A stretch of 64,000 nt of DNA from Pseudomonadota bacterium (GTDB taxonomy: Bacteria > Pseudomonadota > Gammaproteobacteria > Xanthomonadales > Rhodanobacteraceae). Below are positions 56,405 through 64,000 of the stretch, piece after piece; position 1 is the first letter of the stretch, and the number at the start of each line of letters is the position of its first letter. Location of the stretch: contig JAJYSM010000008.1 in assembly GCA_021793575.1 (NCBI GenBank), positions 1-64,000 of the forward strand, in the 5' to 3' direction. The translations under genes were made by a program, and so were the position numbers. The notes under the pieces were generated by a model. That model saw nothing but the letters and a program-made list of their open reading frames with translations. It was not told where the DNA came from and did no database searches.

Positions 56405-58435
56405 ATGAGTGCGGTCGACCTGTCCCAGTTCCACAAGACCTTTTTCGATGAGAGTCGGGAAGGGCTTGATGCGATGGAAGCGGCGCTGCTGGCGCTGGAT
56501 GCCGGCTCGGCTGATACCGAGCTGGTGCACACGATTTTCCGCGCGGCGCATTCGATCAAGGGCGGTGCGGCCACGTTCGGATTCACCGACGTGGCGGCGT
56601 TCACCCATGTCGCCGAATCGCTGCTGGAGGAAGTGCGCAGCGGTCGTCGCCCGGTGGATGCGGAGCTGACCGAGCTGTTGCTGCGTTCGGTCGATTGCCT
56701 GCGGGTCATGCTCGACCGCTCCAGCAGCGGGCAGCCGGTGGTCGACGCCGCAAGCGAGGACCTGCGTGCCGAGCTGGTACGGCTGGTCAGTGGCGCAACC
56801 GCGGCGGTGGCGACGCCGGTCACGTCGGCGGCGGCCAACGTGACCGGCTGGGAGATCGTTTTCACCGCGCTGCCGCACCTGCTGCAGACCGGCAACGATC
56901 CGCTGCGCCTGTTCCGTGAACTGCAGCAGCTCGGCCGGCTGGAAGTGGTGCGTGCGTTCATCGTCGATGCTGCGCCGGAGCGGCTGGCCGAGGTCGATCC
57001 GACCGCGTGCTATCTCGGTTGGGTGCTGCATCTGCATGGCAACGTGGCGCGCGCTGACGTCGATGCGGTATTCGACTGGCTCGACGGTGATTGCGAGCTG
57101 GTGATCCATCCGCTGGCGGAGCCGCCCGTGGCGACCGTTGCCGGCGTGCTGGCCGCGGCGGAAGGGTCGCCGTCGCCGCTGCCGCTGCCGCTGCAGCGAA
57201 GGCGTGCAACGGATACCGCCGCGGGATCGAAGCCTGAGTCCGCCGCCGTATCAGTCGAGGGCAGCTCGATCCGGGTGGGCATCGACAAGATCGATGCGTT
57301 GATCAACATGATGGGCGAACTGGTCATCACCCAGTCGATGCTCAGCGAAATCGGCGAGACCTTCCAGCCGTCCCAACTGACCCGCCTGCGCGAGGGGCTG
57401 GTGCAGCTGGAGCGCAACACGCGGGAACTGCAGGAAAGCGTCATGCGCATCCGCATGCTGCCGATCGGTTCGATTTTCAACCGCTTTCCGCGGCTGGTGC
57501 ATGACCTGGAGCGCAAGCTCGGCAAGCGGGTCAAGCTGGAATTGCATGGCGAGCACACCGAGCTGGACAAGACGGTGCTGGAGAAAATCGGCGATCCGCT
57601 GGTGCATCTGGTCCGCAACGCGATCGACCACGGGCTGGAATCGCCCGAGCGGCGCCGGGCTGCCGGCAAGTCCGAAACCGGCACGCTCAGGCTCGATGCG
57701 TATCACGAGGGCAGCAATATCGTGGTGCAGATCAGTGACGACGGCGCTGGCCTGAATCGCGAGGCGATCATCGCCAAGGCCTTGCACAGCGGCCTGATCA
57801 ACGCCAGCCAGGAGCTTGGTGATGCGGACGTGGCCGAGCTGATTTTCCAGCCGGGCTTTTCCACTGCGGCCGCGGCCACCGACCTCTCCGGCCGTGGCGT
57901 GGGCATGGATGTGGTCCGCCGCAATGTGCGGGATCTCGGCGGCAGTGTCGGTGTGCGCAGCGTCAGCGGCAAGGGCAGCACCTTCACGATCGCGCTGCCG
58001 CTGACGCTGGCGATCATCGACGGGCTGGTCACGGCGGTCGGTGACGAGCGTTACATCGTGCCGCTGATTTCGATCGTCGAATCGCTGCGCCTGCGCAGCG
58101 ATTCGGTGCGCAGGATCGCCGGCGGTGGCGAGGTGTTCCATTTTCGCGATGCCTACCTGCCGATTCTGCGTCTGCACCAGGCTTTTGCCTGCGCTGATGC
58201 AGTCACCGACATCGAGCGCGGCATTGTGGTGGTGGTCGAGGAGGATGGCCGCCGTGTGGGTCTTTTGGTCGATGACCTGCTGGGCCAGCAACAGGCGGTG
58301 GTCAAGTCGCTGGAAGCCCATTATCGCCGCGTGCAAGGTGTCTCCGGCGCCACCATTCTGAGTGACGGTTCGGTCGCTCTGATTGTCGACGTGGGCGGCG
58401 TGGTGCGGCTGGGGCGGCCCTGCAAGGCGGCCTGA
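56405..58435 (+). CDS. cheA2: Chemotaxis histidine kinase CheA (second)
   Basis: [57 protein letters not shown]. Confidence 0.95.
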   Translation: MSAVDLSQFHKTFFDESREGLDAMEAALLALDAGSADTELVHTIFRAAHSIKGGAATFGFTDVAAFTHVAESLLEEVRSGRRPVDAELTELLLRSVDCLRVMLDRSSSGQPVVDAASEDLRAELVRLVSGATAAVATPVTSAAANVTGWEIVFTALPHLLQTGNDPLRLFRELQQLGRLEVVRAFIVDAAPERLAEVDPTACYLGWVLHLHGNVARADVDAVFDWLDGDCELVIHPLAEPPVATVAGVLAAAEGSPSPLPLPLQRRRATDTAAGSKPESAAVSVEGSSIRVGIDKIDALINMMGELVITQSMLSEIGETFQPSQLTRLREGLVQLERNTRELQESVMRIRMLPIGSIFNRFPRLVHDLERKLGKRVKLELHGEHTELDKTVLEKIGDPLVHLVRNAIDHGLESPERRRAAGKSETGTLRLDAYHEGSNIVVQISDDGAGLNREAIIAKALHSGLINASQELGDADVAELIFQPGFSTAAAATDLSGRGVGMDVVRRNVRDLGGSVGVRSVSGKGSTFTIALPLTLAIIDGLVTAVGDERYIVPLISIVESLRLRSDSVRRIAGGGEVFHFRDAYLPILRLHQAFACADAVTDIERGIVVVVEEDGRRVGLLVDDLLGQQQAVVKSLEAHYRRVQGVSGATILSDGSVALIVDVGGVVRLGRPCKAA

Positions 58436-58533
58436 AAGCAGGTGTCACCGAGGTGATGGTGGCTGCGACGCCGTCTCGATCCCGGCGTTGCCGCCGCGCG
58501 GTCTCTTTTTTTGAATGCATGCGAGGTTGGTCA

Positions 58534-60228
58534 ATGAAGCAATGGTCGTTCCAGCACCTGAGTCTGAATGCGCGGCTGGCGTTGGTGGTGGCCGTGGTGG
58601 TGGCCGGCCTGGTCAGCCTGACGCTGTTGAATGCGCGCGATAACCGCCATCAGCAGATGGCGGGGCTCGAACACACGCTGGACAGCGAGGTTCAGTCGGC
58701 GATTGCCGTGGCCAGTTCCTTCCAGGCACGTGCGCTCAAGGGCGAGCTCAGCGAGGCGGATGCACAGCGCCAGGCACTCGCCCAGATTCATGACATGCAG
58801 TGGGACGGCGGCGCCGGCTATCTGTTTGCGTTCGATACCGACATGGTGTTGCGCATGCATCCGCTGCTGCCGAAGCTGCTGAACAAGAGCGTTCGCGACA
58901 TCACGGATCACAACGGCCTGTATATCTTCCAGATGATGAATGCGGTCGATCTCAAGGATGGCCATGGGTTGACCCGCTATGTGTGGCCCAAGCCGAATAC
59001 CAAGACCATCGTCGGCAAGATCACCTATACGCAGCTATACAAGCCGTGGAATATGAATTTCGGTGCGGGTGCCTACTACGATGATATCGACGCGGCGGCT
59101 CGGCAGGCACTGATCGTCGGCCTCGGCCAGGCGGCCCTGGTCGGCCTGCTGGTGATCCTGATGGTATGGCTGGCGATGCGCAGCATCCGTCGAAGCATCG
59201 GCGGCGAGCCGGGGTTCGCGGTCGGGATGGCGGCGCGGATTGCCGAGGGCGATCTGCACACGGGCGACGCCGATCAGGTGTTTGCAGGTGGCAGCCTGCT
59301 CGATGCACTGGCGCGGATGCGCGTCAGGCTGACCGGCATCGTCGGCGAAGTGCAGCGCGACTCGCAGGCGGTCAGCTCGGCGGCGCAGCAGATGGCCCAC
59401 GGCAACGACGACCTGAGTCAGCGCACGCAGGAGCAGGCGTCGAGCCTGGAGGAAACCGCGTCCTCGATGGAGCAGATGACCTCGACCGTGAAACAGAATG
59501 CGGAGAACGCCAGCCATGCCAACCAGCTGGCGCGCGGCGCCCGCGAACAGGCCGAGCGCGGTGGCGAAGTGGCGGGCCGGGCGATCGTGGCGATGGGCGA
59601 GATCAACGCCTCCAGCCGCAAGATCGCCGACATCGTGGGCTTGATCCAGGAGATCGCGTTCCAGACCAACCTGCTGGCGTTGAACGCGGCGGTGGAGGCG
59701 GCGCGAGCCGGCGAGCAGGGTCGCGGCTTTGCGGTGGTCGCCACCGAGGTGCGCAGCCTGGCGCAACGCAGCGCCGGTGCCGCGAAGGAGATCAAGGGCC
59801 TGATCGAGGACAGCGCGGAAAAGGTGCGCGGTGGCTCCGAGCTGGTCAACCAGTCCGGCAAGGCGCTGGCCGAGATCGTCGACAGCGTGAAGAAGGTCAC
59901 CGACATCGTCGCCGAGATTGCCGCGGCCAGCCAGGAGCAGTCGGCCGGCATCGACCAGGTCAACCACGCGGTGATGCAGATGGACGAGATGACCCAGCAG
60001 AACGCCGCGCTGGTGGAAGAGGCGGCGGCCGCCGCCCGCGCCATGCACGAACGGGCCGAAGCGTTGCAGCGTCAGATGACGTTCTTCCGTCTGGACGACG
60101 GCCGTGCGGCAGCCGCGCCGTCCGGTGCCGCCGCGCCGCGCGTGGCGCCGGTGCCGCACAAAGTCGCCGGGCCGGTCGGGCGGGCGCGGCCGGTCACCGC
60201 CATCGGCGGTGCGTGGACAGAGTTCTGA
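58534..60228 (+). CDS. Methyl-accepting chemotaxis protein, Cache-like sensor
   Basis: [34 protein letters not shown] sCache-like region; [36 protein letters not shown] hairpin; C-terminal WTEF. Confidence 0.95.
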   Translation: MKQWSFQHLSLNARLALVVAVVVAGLVSLTLLNARDNRHQQMAGLEHTLDSEVQSAIAVASSFQARALKGELSEADAQRQALAQIHDMQWDGGAGYLFAFDTDMVLRMHPLLPKLLNKSVRDITDHNGLYIFQMMNAVDLKDGHGLTRYVWPKPNTKTIVGKITYTQLYKPWNMNFGAGAYYDDIDAAARQALIVGLGQAALVGLLVILMVWLAMRSIRRSIGGEPGFAVGMAARIAEGDLHTGDADQVFAGGSLLDALARMRVRLTGIVGEVQRDSQAVSSAAQQMAHGNDDLSQRTQEQASSLEETASSMEQMTSTVKQNAENASHANQLARGAREQAERGGEVAGRAIVAMGEINASSRKIADIVGLIQEIAFQTNLLALNAAVEAARAGEQGRGFAVVATEVRSLAQRSAGAAKEIKGLIEDSAEKVRGGSELVNQSGKALAEIVDSVKKVTDIVAEIAAASQEQSAGIDQVNHAVMQMDEMTQQNAALVEEAAAAARAMHERAEALQRQMTFFRLDDGRAAAAPSGAAAPRVAPVPHKVAGPVGRARPVTAIGGAWTEF

Positions 60229-60407
60229 CGCCACGCCGCTGACTCCGGCGGGTTGCTCCCGCCCCTGCAGCGGGACGGCAGGGCGATCGCGCGGGGCGGT
60301 TCCGGCCGCCGCCACGCATCGTGGTTCCACTCAAGTTTCCGCCTACGGCGCCGACACAGTCAGGGCAACGGGACGTTCGCCGATGTCCGTCACGAGGTCA
60401 CAGGTCC

Positions 60408-60914
60408 ATGCACGAAAGCAACCCCTCCGCGGTACCGCAGTTGCAGCAGCTCACCTTCAACCTCGCCGGTGAAGAGTACGGCGTGGATATTCTGAGCGTG
60501 CGCGAAATTCGCGGCTGGTCGCGGGTCACCCGCATTCCGCAGACGCCCGATTATCTGCTCGGCGTGTTGAATCTGCGCGGCGCGATCGTGCCGATCATGG
60601 ATCTGCGCCTGCGCTTCGGGCTGCAGCGCGAAAGCTACGGCGACAACACGGTGATGATCATCGTCGCCGTCGCCGAGCGGCTGTTCGGCATCGTGGTGGA
60701 TGCGGTGTCCGATGTGGTCGACATCGACCAGGCGGCGATCAAGCCGGTGCCTGACATGGGCGTGGTGGTGGACACCCGTTACCTGAAAGGTCTGGCCACG
60801 CATGCCGAGCGCATGCTGATGCTGCTGGACGTGGAAAAGCTCATGCGTCCGGAGGACGTGCAGATACTGGATGCGGCCCTGCCGGCGGTCCAGCAAGTTG
60901 AAGTCGCCGCCTGA
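60408..60914 (+). CDS. cheW2: Chemotaxis coupling protein CheW
   Basis: LTFNLAGEEYGVDILSVREIRGWSRVTRIPQTPDYLLGVLNLRGAIVPIMDLRLRFGL. Confidence 0.96.
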   Translation: MHESNPSAVPQLQQLTFNLAGEEYGVDILSVREIRGWSRVTRIPQTPDYLLGVLNLRGAIVPIMDLRLRFGLQRESYGDNTVMIIVAVAERLFGIVVDAVSDVVDIDQAAIKPVPDMGVVVDTRYLKGLATHAERMLMLLDVEKLMRPEDVQILDAALPAVQQVEVAA

Positions 60915-60927
60915 CCCGGGAATCAAG

Positions 60928-62679
60928 ATGAAGATGAAGACTTTTGCGGCACGCCTGTCCAGCCTCCTCGCACTGACGGTCAAGGCGCGCCTGATCGGCG
61001 TGCTGGCGCTGTTGTTCGTGATGTTGCTGGTGGGCGCCTGGATGGGGCTTGGCGGCATGGCCCGCGCCAACGAGAGTGCACGCCAGATCTATCAGGGCGA
61101 GTTGCTGCCACTGACCAGCCTCAACGAGGTGGCGCGCAATTCGTTGCGCGACTTCATTGCGCTGAGCGAGGCGGCGTTCCACCAGGGCGACAAGGCGATC
61201 ATCAAGCAGAAGCTGGCGGATGTCGCGCAGTTGCATGCGCAGGATGCCGTGCTGCTGAAGAAGCTGGATGCCGCGGCGCTTTCGCCCGCAGTGAAGAAAC
61301 AGCTGGCAGCGTTCGAGAGCGCCCGCGCGGACATGGACTCTTCCATGTCCGAAGTCACCGATGCGCTGGGTCAGGGTGGTGACGGCGCGAACAGCGCGCT
61401 GTATGCCGACGTGCTGCCGAATGTGGCGATCATGAGCTCGGAGATGAACAAGCTGATCGCGATGCAGGTCGAGGAAAGCCGGCAGCAGTACGCGTCGGCG
61501 GTTGCCAGGTATCAGCTTGTACGCAACCTGGCGTTCGGCGCGCTGGGTGCCGGCATGCTGCTGGCGGCACTGATGGCGTACTTTCTGGTGCGCTCGATCG
61601 TCGGCACGCTCAACCGGGCGGTGCGCGTGGCCAACGCGATTGCGCAAGGGCAGCTGGGTCACCGCATTGTCACGCGACGCAAGGATGAGCTGGGTCGCCT
61701 GCTGGACGCCTTCAGGGTGATGGATGAGCGGCTCACGCTTACCGTCGGCGAGGTGCGTCGGGGGTCCGATTCTGTCAGCGTCGCGGCGCAGCAGATGGCC
61801 CACGGCAACGACGACCTGAGTCAGCGCACGCAGGAGCAGGCGTCGAGCCTGGAGGAAACCGCGTCCTCGATGGAGCAGATGACCTCGACCGTGAAACAGA
61901 ATGCGGAGAACGCCAGCCATGCCAACCAGCTGGCGCGCGGCGCCCGCGAACAGGCCGAGCGCGGTGGCGAAGTGGCGGGCCGGGCGATCGTGGCGATGGG
62001 CGAGATCAACGCCTCCAGCCGCAAGATCGCCGACATCGTGGGCTTGATCCAGGAGATCGCGTTCCAGACCAACCTGCTGGCGTTGAACGCGGCGGTGGAG
62101 GCGGCGCGAGCCGGCGAGCAGGGTCGCGGCTTTGCGGTGGTCGCCACCGAGGTGCGCAGCCTGGCGCAACGCAGCGCCGGTGCCGCGAAGGAGATCAAGG
62201 GCCTGATCGAGGACAGCGCGGAAAAGGTGCGCGGTGGCTCCGAGCTGGTCAACCAGTCCGGCAAGGCGCTGGCCGAGATCGTCGACAGCGTGAAGAAGGT
62301 CACCGACATCGTCGCCGAGATTGCCGCGGCCAGCCAGGAGCAGTCGGCCGGCATCGACCAGGTCAACCACGCGGTGATGCAGATGGACGAGATGACCCAG
62401 CAGAACGCCGCGCTGGTGGAAGAGGCGGCGGCCGCCGCCCGCGCCATGCACGAACAGGCTGGCGAACTGACCCGCCAGGTGGGTTTCTTCCAGTTGAACC
62501 AGGACAAGGACGCGGTGGCGGCAGCGGAATCCGCCGCCGCACGCATGCACAAGACGGTCGCGGCCGAAGCCGAGGCGGTGTTTGCCGCCGTGCGCAGCGC
62601 AGCGCCGGCACCGGCGCGACCGGCACGCGCCAGTGCCGATGCCGCCAGCAGCGCCGCTGGCGTGTGGAAGGAATTCTGA
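60928..62679 (+). CDS. Methyl-accepting chemotaxis protein, four-helix-bundle-type sensor
   Basis: N-terminal TM, 4HB-like periplasmic region, HAMP-like, MCP hairpin; C-terminal WKEF. Confidence 0.95.
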   Translation: MKMKTFAARLSSLLALTVKARLIGVLALLFVMLLVGAWMGLGGMARANESARQIYQGELLPLTSLNEVARNSLRDFIALSEAAFHQGDKAIIKQKLADVAQLHAQDAVLLKKLDAAALSPAVKKQLAAFESARADMDSSMSEVTDALGQGGDGANSALYADVLPNVAIMSSEMNKLIAMQVEESRQQYASAVARYQLVRNLAFGALGAGMLLAALMAYFLVRSIVGTLNRAVRVANAIAQGQLGHRIVTRRKDELGRLLDAFRVMDERLTLTVGEVRRGSDSVSVAAQQMAHGNDDLSQRTQEQASSLEETASSMEQMTSTVKQNAENASHANQLARGAREQAERGGEVAGRAIVAMGEINASSRKIADIVGLIQEIAFQTNLLALNAAVEAARAGEQGRGFAVVATEVRSLAQRSAGAAKEIKGLIEDSAEKVRGGSELVNQSGKALAEIVDSVKKVTDIVAEIAAASQEQSAGIDQVNHAVMQMDEMTQQNAALVEEAAAAARAMHEQAGELTRQVGFFQLNQDKDAVAAAESAAARMHKTVAAEAEAVFAAVRSAAPAPARPARASADAASSAAGVWKEF

Positions 62680-63561
62680 GTGAACGCCGTCCTCGGCATG
62701 CGCGATGGCGAGGCCCCTGCAGCAGTCAGCAGCGGACCGGTGCTGGGCGATGCCGAGTTCCAGTTTCTGCGCGGCTTTGTGCTGCAGCAGTGCGGCATCG
62801 CGCTGGGCGAGCACAAGCATCAGCTGGTGCAGGGTCGCCTGCTGCGCCGCCTGCGCGCGCTGGGGCTGAACAATTTCGAAAGCTACTGCGAGCTGCTGCG
62901 GCGCGATCCGAATGCCGAGCTGGGTGAGCTTGCCAGCGCCATCAGCACCAATGTCACGGCATTCTTCCGCGAAGTGCACCATTACGATCTGCTGTCGGGC
63001 GAATTGCTGCCGCGCTGGCTGCAGGAGCGCCGCCGCGACGGCGACCGCCTGCGCATCTGGTCGGCCGGCTGCTCCACCGGCGAGGAACCCTATGCCCTGG
63101 CGATGGTGCTGGCCGAGGCGCTGGAGCAGCACCCGGGCAAGGTCGATGCGAAGATCCTGGCGACCGACCTGTCGCCGCAGGCGCTGGAAACCGCGCGCCA
63201 AGGCGTGTATCCGCTGGAGCGGATCGCCGGGATCAGCGCGGAGCGTTGCCGCCGCTGGATGCTGCGCGGCGCCGGTGAATACGAGGGCCTGGCCAGCGTG
63301 CATCCGCGGCTGCGCGAGCTGGTCAGTATCCAGCCGTTGAACCTGCTGCACGAGTGGCCGATGCGCGGGCCGTTCGACGCGATCTTCTGCCGCAACGTGG
63401 TGATCTATTTCGATCAGCCGACCAAGCAGCGCCTGTTTCGTCGCTACGCCGAGCTGCTGCCGGTGGGTGGCTATCTGTTTCTGGGCCACTCCGAATCGCT
63501 GCACGGCATCAACGATGACTTCGAGCTGATCGGTCGCACGGTATACCGGAAGCGCGCTTGA
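62680..63561 (+). CDS. cheR: Chemoreceptor methyltransferase CheR (GTG start)
   Basis: IWSAGCSTGEEPYALAMVLAEAL; DAIFCRNVVIYFDQPTKQRLF; FLGHSESLHGIN. Confidence 0.97.
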   Translation: MNAVLGMRDGEAPAAVSSGPVLGDAEFQFLRGFVLQQCGIALGEHKHQLVQGRLLRRLRALGLNNFESYCELLRRDPNAELGELASAISTNVTAFFREVHHYDLLSGELLPRWLQERRRDGDRLRIWSAGCSTGEEPYALAMVLAEALEQHPGKVDAKILATDLSPQALETARQGVYPLERIAGISAERCRRWMLRGAGEYEGLASVHPRLRELVSIQPLNLLHEWPMRGPFDAIFCRNVVIYFDQPTKQRLFRRYAELLPVGGYLFLGHSESLHGINDDFELIGRTVYRKRA

Positions 63562-64000
63562 TGGGGCTGCTGACCGCCAGCGAGACGGCGACGGCCGGCT
63601 GCGCGCCGGTGCTGCCCGGTTTCGAGCATCTGCGTCGGTATTGGGATCCGACGCAATCGTGCATGACGGTGAAAGTGCTGCCGGGCGAGTTCTACGTCAG
63701 CCGGCAGGAAGAGCTGGTCACCACGGTGCTAGGTTCGTGCATTTCGGCCTGCATCCACGATCAGCGCCGCGGCATTGGTGGCATGAACCACTTCATGCTG
63801 CCCGAGCCGCTGGGCGAGCGCGACAGCTGGTCAGCCACCACAGGCCGTGCGGCACGCTACGGCAGTGATGCGATGGAGCAACTGATCAACGCGATTCTGG
63901 GCGCCGGCGGCCAGCGTGCCGATCTGCAGGTCAAGGTGTTTGGCGGCGGTCGCGTACTGGCGCAACTCACTGACATCGGCCAGCGCAACATCGATTTCGT
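63561..64000 (+). CDS. cheD: Chemoreceptor glutamine deamidase CheD (cut by window edge)
   Basis: VLPGEFYVSRQEELVTTVLGSCISACIHDQRRGIGGMNHFMLPEP; QVKVFGGGRVL. Confidence 0.93.
   Translation, partial: MGLLTASETATAGCAPVLPGFEHLRRYWDPTQSCMTVKVLPGEFYVSRQEELVTTVLGSCISACIHDQRRGIGGMNHFMLPEPLGERDSWSATTGRAARYGSDAMEQLINAILGAGGQRADLQVKVFGGGRVLAQLTDIGQRNIDF

Noticed and set aside
60841-63504. 887-aa ORF antisense to MCP/cheR
   Set aside because: Lies opposite clear MCP and CheR genes; no recognisable domain.
1-64000. tRNA/rRNA genes, prophage, defence or secretion islands
   Set aside because: No such sequence recognised by eye; apart from the IS66 remnant and repeats the window is motility/chemotaxis genes.

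Overview
The window is an almost continuous flagellar/chemotaxis superlocus from a GC-rich gammaproteobacterium. Gene order and REP-type repeats suggest Xanthomonadales/Rhodanobacteraceae, which is inference. Left to right: an IS66-type transposase remnant; motB-motA; a degenerate EAL-HDOD gene; flgN-flgM-flgA with a soluble MCP-like gene; cheV; flgBCDEFGHIJKL; fliC-fliD-fliS-fliT; a PilZ-like gene; fleQ; fliEFGHIJK; fliLMNOPQR; flhB-flhA-flhF-flhG-fliA; cheY-cheZ-cheA; motC-motD; cheW; DUF2802; a minus-strand island (HDOD, SerC-like aminotransferase, ATP-grasp, FlhX-like, second FliK-like); then a second chemotaxis operon (STAS, cheY, cheA, MCP, cheW, MCP, cheR, cheD, cut by the right edge). 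Sigma54 (GG-N10-GC) and sigma28 (TAAA-N15-GCCGATAA) promoter-like sites sit where a flagellar hierarchy predicts. The strongest unexplained structure is non-coding. Several different palindromic elements occupy operon-internal junctions (fleQ/fliE, fliH/fliI, fliP/fliQ, flhA/flhF, cheZ/cheA). The most striking is a ~760-bp nested quasi-palindrome between fliP and fliQ that carries mini-hairpins with a shared ATCCT-type loop. Other notable items are two CRP/Clp-type palindromes (one perfect) upstream of fleQ, a ~673-bp repeat shared by two neighbouring MCP genes that reads as identical, a hexanucleotide repeat inside fliK, and a SerC-like/ATP-grasp gene pair of unknown function. All calls were made by eye; no database search was run.
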